A stretch of DNA of 64,000 bases from Pycnococcus provasolii (Eukaryota; Chlorophyta; Pseudoscourfieldiophyceae; Pseudoscourfieldiales; Pycnococcaceae), in the NCBI GenBank assembly GCA_938743325.2, contig OW568861.1:868001-932000 (forward strand), read 5' to 3'. A program made the translations under genes and the position numbers. The notes under the pieces were generated by a model, which was given only the letters and a program-made list of their open reading frames with translations, had not been told where the DNA came from and ran no database searches. The number at the start of each line of letters is the position of its first letter. Within the stretch, counting starts at the first letter, position 1. Positions 28,479 through 38,922 of this stretch are shown here, piece by piece.

Positions 28479-29824
28479 TCACGTCGCCTCAGCTGCTGGC
28501 GGTGGATTCGCGCGACCTCGCGCGAAACCCACTTGCTTGTTGCCGTAGTCGAACGCCGTGTAGTAACGGCGCATGAATACGTCGCCAAGAATCCAGAGTC
28601 CTTGTGGAGTCTCAAGACCGGCAAAGCCGCTTAGACACTGCGTCTGTCCGAGCGCTGTCACCTTCAAAACGTACTCCTTAGGTGTTAGCGGGAACGTGCG
28701 CCCGCTGATCGTCACGTCGAGTGTCGGCAGGTCATCGAGACCTTCGCAGCTCGGGAAAGACGCAGCGCCACCCGAATTCAAAGTCGCGCCGATGGCGCGA
28801 TTGATCTCACGAACCTCCTCCGGCGGACCGACGACGAGGCTCGTACCCGTGTCGACGATAGCGGGACACTTCTTCGACTTGCATGCATCGAAGTCGCCAA
28901 TGTCGATGCCGTGCACGTCAATCTGCCAGTAGCCCGGAACAGTAATGTCAATCCAGTGGAAGTCATGTCCTGGCTCAACGAGATCCTTGTCGACGCCACC
29001 CAAGATCATCTGGCTTGCCTTTGCCGTTTTTTCGTATCCGAAGAAGAAGCTGATGACAGGTTCGGGCAGCGATTTTTCAGCGGCAAGTGCGCCAAAGAGC
29101 GTTGGCAGCTTGTCGACGGAAATTTCGTCGAAGCCGAGTCCCACGATGCCGTCGAAGCGAGCGACGATCCAAGATAAGCCGCGCTCGACGGTCGACATCG
29201 CGAAGGTGAAGTTGTGAACGGGCGCGGTGTGGTGACCGAACGCGACTGTATCCACTCCAAGAACACCTTCCAGTGCTCCACTGCCGTACTGAATCTCGAA
29301 GGGCGTGCCATCCTGCACAAACGACGACGATGATGACGGCGTGAATTTATGATGGATGAGGCAAGCGACCGACCGACAAGCATCGCCGGGAATCCAGATG
29401 TTGCTGCTGCCCGTATCGAAGATGACTTGAAACGTCTGCGGCGGCGAACCGATGCTGAATGGACCATAGTACTGAGCCTATTTTATATACAGTGGTGTGT
29501 TAGATTCGATTAGTTGTTGTTTAGACTACGATGATACATATGATTGGTTGGATTTGGACGCACATCTGTAAAGTCTTTCAGCGGCAAATCCTTCGGACGG
29601 CGTCGAATCGTCTTCATCACGGCGTTGTCGTTGTCTTCCTCTTCGGAGCGCACTGCTTGTGCGAGCCTTGGCATGGACGGTTCGCGGCGGTAGAGCGGCA
29701 CACGCACGTAGTTATCAGCACGACGTGAAATCGTGTTAGAGGCAGTCGTGATGGGTGAGGCGCGTACATCCATCCAGCCACAACATAGCACAATCGCCAC
29801 AAACAAAGAAGAAGGAACGAGCAT
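28479..29824 (-). CDS. Pepsin-type aspartic protease (cathepsin D-like), two exons
   Basis: A secreted or vacuolar A1 aspartic protease of 419 residues. Exon 1 (29564-29824) begins MLVPSSLFVAIVLCCG, a clear signal peptide, followed by a propeptide ending LKDFTD. Exon 2 (28479-29477) opens AQYYGPFSIGSPPQTF and carries the first active-site motif FDTGSSN and the second VDTGTSL. The flap region YGSG and the C-terminal WILGDVFMRRYYTAFD are standard. The 86-nt intron has donor GTGCGT and acceptor ATAG, phase 0; the join gives DFTDAQYYG, as in cathepsin D and phytepsins. No saposin-like plant-specific insert lies between the two motifs. Confidence 0.94.
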
Positions 29825-30024
29825 GGCGGCAATTCTGAAGCGACACGGAATATTCGACAAGGCAGAATTGTTTGTGCCAGCGAAGCAGGTGAGCAGGTGA
29901 GCAGGTGCAGAACGTGAGTGAGTGAACCCTACCACTACAACGAAGAGGAACTAACAAAAACCAACAGCCGAATTGGACCCGGGAAGGAAAATCGCAAAAT
30001 CCCCGGCCTGCTCGGCCTGCTTTG

Positions 30025-30559
30025 TCATGGCGTGTCCCTCTCCACAACGAGCACACCGTCGTCGAGAGGCTCCAGCAGCGTCCAGAACTCCTCCGCGTGC
30101 TCGCCGTGCGGGTTCCGGATTCTGAGTAGGCACGTGTGCGTAAGTGAGCTATCGTTTTCGTATTTTGTTGTTGTACCCGAGTGCCTATGTATGTACGGAG
30201 CCTTACCTATCCATGTCGCAGCGCTGCCCGTAGTCACTTGCGATAACAAGTACCTCGTCGGCGTGGCACACCACCTCCTCTTCCGTCTCTGATATGAGCC
30301 AGCAGGCGTCCGCGTCCGAACCGCCGTCGTCAGGCAATTCGCGCTCAAGTTGCGAAATGGTGACATCGTCGCCGTCGACATCAGTGACGACGCCGACGGT
30401 TCGTACACAACTGGGGGGAGCGAAGGGATACACCACCACGTCAAGAGTGACGACGACGACACCACCACTTGTACTTGGCGGCTGTGCCCTATGTCGGCAG
30501 CATCGTCGTGACAGTCCAGGTGCTGCTGTCGTCGTCTTAGGCGCTGCCAATCTTAACAT
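30025..30559 (-). CDS. Small unknown protein, two exons, possibly organellar
   Basis: Splicing 30207-30559 to 30025-30121 gives a 149-residue protein. The intron (30122-30206, 85 nt) has donor GTAAGG and acceptor CTCAG. The N-terminus (MLRLAAPKTTTAAPGLSRRC) is transit-like. A beta-rich segment follows (VVVVTLDVVVYPFAPPS, VRTVGVVTDVDGDDVTI) that could be a small SH3-like barrel. Then come an acidic helix and a conserved-looking end (DMDRIRNPHGEHAEEFWTLL). The repeated VVxDxDGDDVTI pattern recalls SH3-like subunits of plastid complexes, but no family is assigned. The spliced frame reads through cleanly to the stop at 30025, which supports the model. Confidence 0.6.
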
Positions 30560-30848
30560 GAAGGGAAGTGAAAAAAATGAGACCGACGTAAAATGGGACC
30601 CAGGTGGGGTCGGGTTTGAAGTGAATAAGGCGCGCGTGCATAACGCGCATTACGCGTTATTTGCCTTGATCAGAATTCAGAAGACGCGCCTCGTTTCGCC
30701 GCGTAGTTGTGCGAGCGAAACAGAACGCCGCGTGCGCGCGTTGCGCGCGACCCGCGACGTCATATGATGTTGTCGTTTTAGGATTTGAGAAAAAAGATGA
30801 AATGTTACTAGCATTCCACCTGTACACAGAAGAACCGCAGCATCGCCT

Positions 30849-31628
30849 TTACGCCGACGCGATGCGCTTCTGCTGCTCCTGCACAATCGTGAGGCGCACG
30901 CCCTTGCCCTTGGGCAGGGACACGAGCGGCTTGGCGCCCTGTCCGATGACGAAGACGTTGTCTGCGCGTGTGGCAAACTCGTTGCCGGCGGCATCCATGA
31001 TGTGCATGATGTCGAAAGCACCGCGGTGCTTCTCACGGCTCATGATCTTACCGATGCGCCCGCGGTTCTTACCTCCGGCAATCATGGCGAGGTTTCCGTT
31101 GTCGAACTTTGCAAAGTCCTTGATCTTCCCCGACTCCAAGTCGAGCATGACGGAGTCGTTCACCTTCACGAGGGGATCCGGGTAGCGCACGGTGCGTCCG
31201 TCGTGCAGCGTCACCGTCGGCACGCCCTTCTCTCCGAGGCTGAGCGTCTTCACACGGCACAGCTTGTACGACGCCTCCTCCTTGGAGATGCGGTGCACGG
31301 TGAAACGTCCCTTGACGTCGTACAGGATGCGGAAGTGCTCGTCCGTCTTGTCGATGGAGATGGTGTCCATGAAACCGACGGGGTACGTCTTGTCCGTGCG
31401 CACCTTTCCGTCCACCTTAATCAGCCTCTGCATGAGGATGGACATCACCTCCTTTCCGGTAAGCGCGTACTTGAGGCGGTTGCGCAGGACCAATATGAGG
31501 GGCAGGCACTCACGCGACTTGTGCGGTCCAGGGCTTGGCTTGGGCGCATAGATCCCTCCAAGTTTGTCAAGCATCCATCGCTTCGGGGCGTTCAAGCGCT
31601 TCAGGTGTTTCTTCGGACCACGCACCAT
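30849..31628 (-). CDS. RPS4: 40S ribosomal protein eS4
   Basis: A complete 259-residue cytosolic small-subunit protein. It begins [20 protein letters not shown], has the S4-type RNA-binding region ([20 protein letters not shown]), and the KOW-containing C-terminal part with [11 protein letters not shown]. Length and sequence match eS4 of plants and animals throughout. Intronless here. It is divergently arranged with eL22, sharing a 307-bp intergenic region. Confidence 0.97.
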   Translation of the reverse strand: MVRGPKKHLKRLNAPKRWMLDKLGGIYAPKPSPGPHKSRECLPLILVLRNRLKYALTGKEVMSILMQRLIKVDGKVRTDKTYPVGFMDTISIDKTDEHFRILYDVKGRFTVHRISKEEASYKLCRVKTLSLGEKGVPTVTLHDGRTVRYPDPLVKVNDSVMLDLESGKIKDFAKFDNGNLAMIAGGKNRGRIGKIMSREKHRGAFDIMHIMDAAGNEFATRADNVFVIGQGAKPLVSLPKGKGVRLTIVQEQQKRIASA

Positions 31629-31935
31629 GGTGTGGTAAAGGTGACCTGTGGAGCGACTTCACCAGCTAAAATGAGCGGAAATGAGCTGACAGCGAGGGGG
31701 GAACAGCGAGAGGAGGAGGACGGCGGCGGCGAGGTTCTAGGGGACGGTTTGGTCCCTCGGCCAATTTAAGGGGGATCCCTCTTCAACCCCCCTTCCATAA
31801 ACAGTTCCCTAATAACCTTAACGTCGGGGGGGACTTTCCCGAAGGGGTATCCCCCCCGGTTCGTCCTTATTAGCTCCTCCACTCCGGCGGCTCCGACCCT
31901 GCCTCCGCTCTTCATAGTTTTCACACGCTTGAGCC
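31629..31935. promoter_or_regulatory. Shared divergent promoter of eS4 and eL22
   Basis: The 307 bp between the two ribosomal protein start codons contains short G- and C-runs and purine/pyrimidine tracts but no TATA box obvious by eye. Sharing one region would help co-expression (inference). Confidence 0.6.
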
Positions 31936-32691
31936 ATGGCGCCGAAAGCAGCAGGTATGTCTGGTCCCTTGGCTCTTATTTGGTGGTGCTCTTGATGATG
32001 ATGATTGGGTTGGTTGGGTTTGCGGGGTTGGTCCGACATGTTGTCTTTTTCTCGTCGTTTTCTCGTCGTTTTTTGGCGCGTCGTTAGGTTAACCTAACCG
32101 GTGGTTAGGTGGTTAGGTGATGAGGTAGTGTTGGGGATGGGTACCAGATTCATAGTGGATACAGCGAGGTGGTGCTCTGCGGCGATGGGATGACGCGCTG
32201 ATGCTAACAGGTGGTGGTGATGGGTGGGTGGGTGGTGGTTACGGCATCGTCATCTGCGCAAAGGTGGATCCACAATAACTCTCCAACTCACAACATCAAC
32301 TTTCCCAACAAAACAAAATAACAAACGTAAAACAGGCCAAAAGAAGGCGAAGAAGGCGCTCACCTTCACCATCGACTGCAGCAAGCCGGTGGAGGACAAG
32401 ATCATGGACATGGCGACCTTCGAGTCGTTCCTGAAGGAGCGCATCAAGGTGGATGGCAAGGCTGGCGTGCTCGGGGATGTTGTGTCGGTGGCGAAAGAGG
32501 CGAAGAGCGCAAGCCGCATCACCGTCACCAGCGAACAGCCCATGTCCAAACGCTACCTCAAGTACCTCACGAAGAAGTACTTGAAAAAGCACAACGTGCG
32601 TGACTGGCTGCGTGTTGTGGCGAGCAACAAGGACCGAAGCGTGTACGAGCTTAGGTACTTCAACATCCACGACGAGGAGGATGGCGAGTAA
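31936..32691 (+). CDS. RPL22: 60S ribosomal protein eL22, two exons
   Basis: A 124-residue large-subunit protein. Exon 1 (31936-31954) encodes only MAPKAAG before donor GTATGT. A 381-nt intron ends at ACAG (32335), and exon 2 (32336-32691) continues [20 protein letters not shown], with the family's [20 protein letters not shown] and an acidic C-terminus. The phase-1 join restores Gly-7. The intron contains reiterated GGTTAGGT motifs (about 32084-32120). A long intron just after the start is common in ribosomal protein genes and may enhance expression (inference). TGTAA is at 32717-32721. Confidence 0.96.
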
Positions 32692-32716
32692 ATGCGCCAA
32701 AGTGTTTAAAAAGAGG

Positions 32717-32721
32717 TGTAA
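32717..32721 (+). terminator. TGTAA signal for eL22
   Basis: 26 bp after the eL22 stop, and close to the opposite-strand TGTAA (32730-32734) of the converging YchJ-like gene. The two transcripts end almost back to back. Confidence 0.55.
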
Positions 32722-32729
32722 ATAGTCCT

Positions 32730-32734
32730 TTACA
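32730..32734 (-). terminator. TGTAA signal for the YchJ-like gene
   Basis: TTACA on the plus strand, 12 bp beyond the YchJ-like stop at 32746. Confidence 0.5.
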
Positions 32735-32745
32735 CAATAACTCGC

Positions 32746-33771
32746 TCACTCCACCTCCTCCAGCACATCCAAGTAGAGCCAAGGGTCTGAGGCGCTTTCA
32801 CGAACAAAACGGCTGCGTTCTCTCATCGTCTGGTCGAGCAAACCTTTGCCCTTCTCTGTCGAAAGAGGTCGTTTCGGCCAAGCTTCAGCGAGCTCGCTGC
32901 GCGTCGCCTGACCACCCAGCTCACCTTTTGTACCCTTTTTCTTCGACTGCAGCGGTCCCGACATCCGTGCGCGATACGTAATCTTGAACTCCACCGTCGC
33001 AGCGAGCTCGTCGCGTCCCTCGCGAGCAACGCTCGGCGCGTCTTCGTTCGCTTCAGCGACGTCCAAGCTGGTGTAAACAACGCCAGTCGCAGTTGCGACG
33101 ACATCTTGGAAGAGTTTCGCTTCGACTCTCGTTCGCTTCTTGGACGCGTCGTCGGCCACCTCGTTTACTGGCTTGCTTGCGCCGCCGCCGGCTCCGAACC
33201 CTCCTTTCGCCGCCGGCACCGCGGCTTTCTTCTTCTTTTTCTTCTTTTCAGGCACGTCTGCTGTGGACCCCCGAAATGAAATATTATCTGGGTGCGTCGT
33301 GTCGACGATAAAGTCGTATGCGTGCAAGACGTATGCAGAGAATCGCGCTCTCATCGTCTGTTCCGCCGTCGCTTCTGGCGTCGGTCCGCTGTCGTGGAAT
33401 GGTTTGCAGCACTCTCCATAGCTTGGAAGCTTTTGTCCTCCTCCTAGCGCACCCATGAGACCCCCTGCAGGTGGCGGTGTTCCTCGACACGGGCACGGCG
33501 CATCTTCGAGCGATTCTCTTATTTCGAGCAGCGCTGTTTTCTCTTCTCGCGACAGTTCAAAGAGGTCATTTTGTTTTTTGTTTTTGACATCTTGCGTTTT
33601 ACCATACCGTGTCGAACGGTTGTGTTCCCTTGTGGCCGCCGTCGTGGTGGTGGGTTTTCTGACTTTGTTGGCGTTGGCCACAGAGACACGTGTGGGACGC
33701 GGAGACACAGGGACCCTGTGATGACGAAGGGAAGACGCCTGTGACGAAGCGCCCACTCCTCCCACGGCCAT
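32746..33771 (-). CDS. YchJ/UPF0225-type zinc-motif protein
   Basis: A 341-residue protein with the bacterial YchJ fold. The SEC-C-like zinc motif is CPCRG then YGECCKPFH, followed by the diagnostic TAEQTMRARFSAYVLHAYDF and TTHPDN. The first 90 residues are basic and Ser/Thr-rich, fitting an organelle transit peptide. Lys-rich and Gly-rich inserts split the core compared with the shorter bacterial protein. A second half (DELAATVEFKITYRARMSG and DPWLYLDV) completes the fold. Function in the family is not established. The start at 33771 diverges from purC, with a TTAGGG array between. Confidence 0.85.
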   Translation of the reverse strand: MAVGGVGASSQASSLRHHRVPVSPRPTRVSVANANKVRKPTTTTAATREHNRSTRYGKTQDVKNKKQNDLFELSREEKTALLEIRESLEDAPCPCRGTPPPAGGLMGALGGGQKLPSYGECCKPFHDSGPTPEATAEQTMRARFSAYVLHAYDFIVDTTHPDNISFRGSTADVPEKKKKKKKAAVPAAKGGFGAGGGASKPVNEVADDASKKRTRVEAKLFQDVVATATGVVYTSLDVAEANEDAPSVAREGRDELAATVEFKITYRARMSGPLQSKKKGTKGELGGQATRSELAEAWPKRPLSTEKGKGLLDQTMRERSRFVRESASDPWLYLDVLEEVE

Positions 33772-33885
33772 GATAAGCGAAAGGAAAAAAGTGAAAAAAA
33801 TCTTATCGTCAGAGGAAAGTGTGACACGACACGACAGGAATCGGGTTAGGGTTTATGAGAGAGAGAAAACTAGGGTTAGCATGGG

Positions 33886-33909
33886 TTAGGGTTAGGGTTA
33901 GGGTTAGGG
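33886..33909 (+). repeat. Interstitial (TTAGGG)4 in a divergent promoter
   Basis: Four exact units between the YchJ-like gene (ATG 33771, minus) and the SAICAR synthetase gene (ATG 33998, plus). Isolated TTAGGG or CTAGGG motifs occur upstream at 33844-33879. Confidence 0.95.
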
Positions 33910-33997
33910 TTTGGGTAAGCCAGTTTTCACAGTTCCCGCCGCCTCGGCCGCCATATTATTTTCCCCCGTTCCGAACTTGTTCCCCCGCCCGCGAATC

Positions 33998-35323
33998 ATG
34001 CCCGCCTCCTTGTCGTCGTCGTCGCTGTCACCTCGTGGTGCACGTGCTTGCCGTGTATCTCGTTCATCATCAGCGTCTTTTCCGGGTCTTTTTTTAGGGT
34101 TAGGGCGTCGTCGTGGTGGTGTTTTTGTGGCATCGGCTTCAACGGGATCCATGAAAGGGTCAGAAGGCTCAGTGTTTGCGCCATCACAGTTCGTCGAGTC
34201 TGCGGGTGACGAGTTTCCGTCACTACGTGCAGCCATCAACGACGCAACTTCGTGCGGTGCGTTCGTGAGGGAGACAGACGCTCTTGGGCAGGCACTCAGT
34301 GAGGCGGCGGATGCTTCAAACGGAGCGGTGACCGTGAAGGCTTATCGCGGCAAGGTGCGAGACACATACGAAATCACAAATGCTGACGACGGAAGGCGAA
34401 CGCTCGTGCTTGCAACCACGGACAGGCAGAGCGCGTTCGACCAACTACTAGGACACGTGCCACTCAAGGGAAGGAGCCTGAATTTGTGCTCCTGCTGGTG
34501 GCTCACCGAGGCACTCGACAGGCACGGCATACCCAACGCCGCCATGTGCGGCGAAGACGGCTCGATCGCTGTGCACCCGAACGTGACCATTATGCGGCGG
34601 TGCGAGATGCTGCCCATCGAGATGGTCGTGCGCGCGTACGTGACGGGAAGCACCGAGACGTCCGTGTGGACGCACTACAAGCGGCACTTTCACGGCGACA
34701 GCGCAACCACGGATCCACTCGTCTACTGCGGTCACAGCTTTCCGCCGGGCTTGCGTAAGAACGACGCGATTCCCATGGGCCCTGTCGTCACGCCAACGAC
34801 GAAGGGTGAGAAAGACGAGCCCATTTCCATGGATGATGCGGTGAGTCGCGGTCTGCTGACGGCGGAGCAGGCGAAACAGGCGGAGGAGCTTGCGCTGCGC
34901 ATGTTTGCATTTGGGCAGGAGGAGGCGTCGAAGCGAGGATTGGTACTCGTTGACACCAAGTACGAGCTCGGCGTCGATCCGCAGACTGGTGAAATTGCCT
35001 TCGCGGATGAGGTGCACACGCCGGATAGCAGCCGTTACTGGGTCGCAAACACGTACGAGTCGCGCGTCAAGGAGCAGGGATTGGAGCCGGAGAATATTGA
35101 CAAGGAGTTTTATCGGCTGTGGTTCGCTGGGCAGTGCGACATGTACGACGCCTCCGTGGAAAAGCCCACACCTCCGCCGGAACTTGGCGAGGAGCTCGGT
35201 TGGCGCTACGCGGTGTTGAGCAGTTTGATTCGCGGCGACGCCGTTCCCCCGCCGGCGCGTGACGACGAGCGCGAGATGGTCGGTGCGGTACTTGGCGCAC
35301 TTAAGTACAACGGCGTGCTGTAA
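33998..35323 (+). CDS. PUR7: SAICAR synthetase (PurC/PUR7), plastid type
   Basis: Phosphoribosylaminoimidazole-succinocarboxamide synthase joins CAIR and aspartate in purine synthesis. It has 441 residues from the ATG at 33998; the frame extends upstream but without an ATG. The N-terminus (MPASLSSSSLSPRGARACRV and on) is a plastid-type transit peptide, as in plants, where purine synthesis is organellar. Core signatures include YRGKVRDTYEI, TDRQSAFDQ, LPIEMVVRAYVTGS and the VDTKYELGVD segment. The C-terminus (VGAVLGALKYNGVL) is complete. Confidence 0.95.
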   Translation: MPASLSSSSLSPRGARACRVSRSSSASFPGLFLGLGRRRGGVFVASASTGSMKGSEGSVFAPSQFVESAGDEFPSLRAAINDATSCGAFVRETDALGQALSEAADASNGAVTVKAYRGKVRDTYEITNADDGRRTLVLATTDRQSAFDQLLGHVPLKGRSLNLCSCWWLTEALDRHGIPNAAMCGEDGSIAVHPNVTIMRRCEMLPIEMVVRAYVTGSTETSVWTHYKRHFHGDSATTDPLVYCGHSFPPGLRKNDAIPMGPVVTPTTKGEKDEPISMDDAVSRGLLTAEQAKQAEELALRMFAFGQEEASKRGLVLVDTKYELGVDPQTGEIAFADEVHTPDSSRYWVANTYESRVKEQGLEPENIDKEFYRLWFAGQCDMYDASVEKPTPPPELGEELGWRYAVLSSLIRGDAVPPPARDDEREMVGAVLGALKYNGVL

Positions 35324-35612
35324 ATCAAGGTTCTGTATCTTCTCTATCTATCTATCTATGATAAGGTTGTGTACTGTATTATCCGTACAAAACCTCCAAA
35401 CGTGATCCACATCCAGCATACACACAGATACCTTTAGACATACCTATAGTTGGTAGCCGATGGATTGGACTCGTCTGGTGAGTTCGGTAAGCCTGCACGG
35501 TGAGTGGGGGTTGGATTTCGGGGTTTAAAATTTCTCCAGTAAGGCCCTGACCCCGTTGAGCTTGAGCCATTTCCCGTTCCGTTCCCCCCTCGCCTGGCAG
35601 CCTGGGCAAGGC

Positions 35613-36251
35613 ATGACCCACGTGTCGTCGACTGTGTCGACTCGGCTCGGCGCGGTGTCGCTGCGCTCGTACGGCGGCGGCGCCCCCCCCGGAGCCTCGG
35701 AAACCATGATTGCGCTACCAGGCATGGCCGCTTTGGGCGAGCCCGACTGGCACGCCGTGGCGTCCTCGTTGGCGTCTAAGTCGCTTCGAGTGCTGCTCCC
35801 GCTCCCGCACAGCAACGCGAAAACAGCGCCGTCCGTCTTCGAGTTTGCGGTGGCGAAAACTGTGACAGGATTGTGTGGACTGCTTGCTAGTAACGCGGAT
35901 ACAATTAGAGAAGACTGGCTTCTCGACATCTTGCCTGACGACGGCTCGAAGGTGATTCTCGCGGGGTTCAGCTGGGGAGGGGGCGCGGCTTGTCGATTCG
36001 CCGCCAGATACCCTGAAAAGGTGAGCAAGTTGGTGCTTGTGAGCCCTGACGTGCAGCACATGGTGGCACAGAAGGTTAGCGTACCGACTTTGTTGATTTG
36101 GTCAACGCGGGATCCGATTAATCCCTACTTCTGGACGCGTCGTTTCCGCGGTTTGGGTAACATCACTTTGCAGACGACGGATACGTTCGGGCACGAGGTT
36201 CGCGCGGATCACAGCGAACGGATACGCAAGTGGCTTGTTGGAGAAGGCTAA
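35613..36251 (+). CDS. Alpha/beta hydrolase
   Basis: A 212-residue serine hydrolase-fold protein from the ATG at 35613. The nucleophile elbow is GFSWGG, the acid is in IWSTRDPI and the His in FGHEV, a complete triad in the right order. The N-terminal strand ETMIALPGMAALGEPDW holds the oxyanion region. It is close in size to carboxylesterase-like and CIB-type small hydrolases. No signal peptide. Substrate unknown. Confidence 0.82.
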   Translation: MTHVSSTVSTRLGAVSLRSYGGGAPPGASETMIALPGMAALGEPDWHAVASSLASKSLRVLLPLPHSNAKTAPSVFEFAVAKTVTGLCGLLASNADTIREDWLLDILPDDGSKVILAGFSWGGGAACRFAARYPEKVSKLVLVSPDVQHMVAQKVSVPTLLIWSTRDPINPYFWTRRFRGLGNITLQTTDTFGHEVRADHSERIRKWLVGEG

Positions 36252-36433
36252 AAAGAATTATTTATTTACAAAAAAAAGTAAGTTAAAAAAGCGCACGCAA
36301 GACAGACAACACTAACACTGCCTACGGACACTCTTCATGGACCGCTTCGCACTCTTACTCTTAACCCCGAGTGCGCACATCATGTTTTTCACGGAAACCC
36401 CACTTGAATTTTCCCCCTGGCGCCGCCGCCATT

Positions 36434-36451
36434 CCCCCCCCCCCCCCCCCC
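36434..36451. repeat. Poly(C) run of 18
   Basis: Uninterrupted C-tract 62 bp before the RCL1 start. Confidence 0.9.
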
Positions 36452-36512
36452 AAGGGCCACCACGTTTCGGAACCTCACTACAGTACATATATAGAGCCTC
36501 CGTATGGTTTCC

Positions 36513-37670
36513 ATGCGCGGCGCGTCGTCGTTCCGCCTACGCCTCCTGTTAAGCGCTTTATCAGGGAAACCCATCATCATCAACAGCATACGCGCGTCCG
36601 ACTCCACCTCAGAGCCAGGCCTCGCCGCACACGAAGTGTCCTTCTTGCGGCTCATTGAACGCCTCTCCGCCGGCTCTGTTGTGGAAATCTCAGAGGATGG
36701 AACAGCAGTCAAATACGTCCCCGGCGTTCTCGTCGGTGGCGCGAACCTGAACCACGACTGCTCAGCCGTGAAGGGATCGCGAGCCGCGGGATATTTCGTT
36801 GAGCCGCTTCTCCTGTTAATGCCATTCTGCAAACGACCTACGTCCGTGAGCCTGCGCAACGTCGCAACGTGCGGAGGAGGCGTTGACGTGAGCATGGACC
36901 ACGTCAGGATGGCAATGCTGCCGCTAGTTAGGCACGCACTCACCGCACCTGTCGTGGGTGGAGATGACCCTCCAGACGTTCGCGTGGAAGTTTCCACGCG
37001 ATGCCCGTGGCCACATGCGAGGGGCGAGGTGACCGTCTCCTGCAGCGGTGTCGTCAAGACTACGCTGCCACGGAGCGTGGACCTCGCCGACGAGGGGCAG
37101 GTGAAGCGCGTTCGGGGAATCGCGTGGGCTGTCGACGTTAGCCCGGGACTTGCCACACGATGTGCAACGGCAGCCAAGGGCATTTTTCTCAACGTTCTCA
37201 GCGACGTTTACGTCTTCACGGATCACACCGCGACGAAGGGTGCGATTCACACCAGAACGCCTGGATTTGGCATCACGCTGTGCTGCGAGACGACGGCTGG
37301 CGGGCGCGTCGTCTTCGAGCTCGATGCCACGACGATGAGTGCGGGTGGCGACTCAGGCTTGGCAACGGGTGGCGCATTGCCGGAGGAGGTTGGTCGCGCA
37401 GCCGCATCCGCTTGCATCGACCAGGTGGCGCGCGGAGGTGTCGTCGACCACGCATGCCAGCCGATGCTGCTAACTCTCGCCGCGCTCGGACCGCAGGAGC
37501 TTGCGAGAGCAAGGATAGGACCCATCACCGCGCCAGCAACACGCACTCTGCGGCTCCTCGACGACGTCCTCGGCGTTCGATTTCGCCTGAGGCCGCAGGT
37601 GGGCACGAAAACGCTGTTTGTATCTTGCGTTGGTGCAGGCGTGCGCAACCAAGGACGTAAGGCCACGTAG
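36513..37670 (+). CDS. RCL1: RNA 3'-phosphate cyclase-like ribosome biogenesis protein RCL1
   Basis: A nucleolar protein of about 385 residues that works with BMS1 in 18S rRNA maturation. Family features: SFRLRLLLSALSGKPIIINS at the start, EVSFLRLIERLSAGSVVEI, GANLNHDCSAVKGSRAAGYF, and VRGIAWAVDVSPG. It resembles RNA cyclases but, like other RCL1 proteins, seems to lack the catalytic His near the C-terminus. An ATG three codons upstream (36504) is equally usable. TGTAA at 37696-37700, 26 bp after the stop. Confidence 0.92.
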   Translation: MRGASSFRLRLLLSALSGKPIIINSIRASDSTSEPGLAAHEVSFLRLIERLSAGSVVEISEDGTAVKYVPGVLVGGANLNHDCSAVKGSRAAGYFVEPLLLLMPFCKRPTSVSLRNVATCGGGVDVSMDHVRMAMLPLVRHALTAPVVGGDDPPDVRVEVSTRCPWPHARGEVTVSCSGVVKTTLPRSVDLADEGQVKRVRGIAWAVDVSPGLATRCATAAKGIFLNVLSDVYVFTDHTATKGAIHTRTPGFGITLCCETTAGGRVVFELDATTMSAGGDSGLATGGALPEEVGRAAASACIDQVARGGVVDHACQPMLLTLAALGPQELARARIGPITAPATRTLRLLDDVLGVRFRLRPQVGTKTLFVSCVGAGVRNQGRKAT

Positions 37671-37695
37671 GTACGTACTAATGTATATTATGTAC

Positions 37696-37700
37696 TGTAA
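37696..37700 (+). terminator. TGTAA signal for RCL1
   Basis: CTGTAAATAAA lies 26 bp after the RCL1 stop and combines the TGTAA and AATAAA-type motifs. Confidence 0.55.
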
Positions 37701-37788
37701 ATAAATGTTTGTTACTACGTCTACGTTTTTCAAAGAAATGTTTTTCTTAGTATGTTTTTAAACTGCAGTGCTCCATGCGGTGAGCGAC

Positions 37789-38416
37789 TCACCGCCGGGA
37801 GCGGAACATGGCCGACATTTTGCCGAAAAAGCCTTTTGCGGGCGCCGATGAGCTCAATGACGAGCTCGACGACGGCGCCGCGGTTTGTGTTGCCCGACGT
37901 TGTGGAATTCCGAGCGTGGCGGCAAATGCACCGCGTGACGGCGCCGCTCTCGTCGTTGCGGTCGTCGTGGTCAGCGACCGCGGGCGCGGGCGCGACGATG
38001 CGTACGCAGCCATAAGCGCGTATCCGGTGCTTCGATCCGTCGTGTAGTCCGGCGCGGATCCAACGACGAACTCGGGCTGCGCGAGTGCCTCAACAAGCTC
38101 CTCCGTTTCCGTGTCAACCCATCGTAGGGTACGGAGGCACATCGGACACTCGTCGCTACGCTGGCGCCACTGCATGACACACTGCAGGTGGTATCTATGT
38201 CCGCAGAGCGTCACCTTTGCCGGATCGTCGTCGGTGAAGTCATCCAGGCAGATGGAGCAGCACTCGCTCTCCTCGAGCTCCTTGATGTGCTCATCTCCCG
38301 CCGTCAGTTCGAGAGTTTTCTGGAAGAGAGAGAGGTTGGGTTTCTTTGTCGGCGAGTTGACTGCTGGTGATGTTGGCTGTGTGGAGGAGGAGGGGGGGGA
38401 GGAGGGGGAAGCTTCA

Positions 38417-38456
<40 letters not shown>

Positions 38457-38922
38457 TCGCCTCCTTTTCTGCGAGTCTTTCGCTCGACAAACTTTCGGGC
38501 AGTGTTGGCATCGGCACGGCTCCACCAGCCTGCTCAGGTCGCACGGATGGTGGTGGCGAGTCCGAAAGCCCTCCAAACACGGAGAAGTGTCCTCCCCGTT
38601 CCGAGTCACTTGACGTGCGTGGCACTTCCTCTGCGTCGTTGTCAGCATCCAGAAGACTTTTTTGTGAGCTTGACGCTTCTGACGAGCTTTCTGCCCCGCG
38701 CAGGTTTCCGTCATCGTCCGACGTTGGTTTTTGCTTGATGGGTAGAGGTGGCGTCGACGGTTCGTCGACGACGACGACGGCCACCTTTGTTTGTGCAGGA
38801 GGAACGAGCTGTTGTTTCCCCTTATCGACTGCGTCGGAGGAGGTTTGCTTTTTCGCTGCTGGCGTGTCCTCGGAATCTTCCGGCAGAACCGACATGGGTG
38901 ACGATGAGTACACGAGCGCCAT
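37789..38922 (-). CDS. RING-H2 finger protein, probable E3 ubiquitin ligase
   Basis: A 377-residue protein from the ATG at 38922. The RING-H2 finger (C3H2C3) lies near residues 225-265: CSICLDDF, TLCGHRYHLQCVMQW, then ECPMC. The arrangement and the following LRTLRWVDTETEE resemble plant RHF-type ligases. The N-terminal 210 residues are acidic and Ser-rich, with a run of Asp residues. The C-terminal part is basic, Ser/Ala-rich, and ends GFFGKMSAMFRSRR. It converges on RCL1 with a 118-bp gap. Confidence 0.88.

Noticed and set aside
38367-38738. Arg-rich frame over the RING gene
   Set aside because: Product of the GTC trinucleotide run encoding poly-Asp on the other strand.
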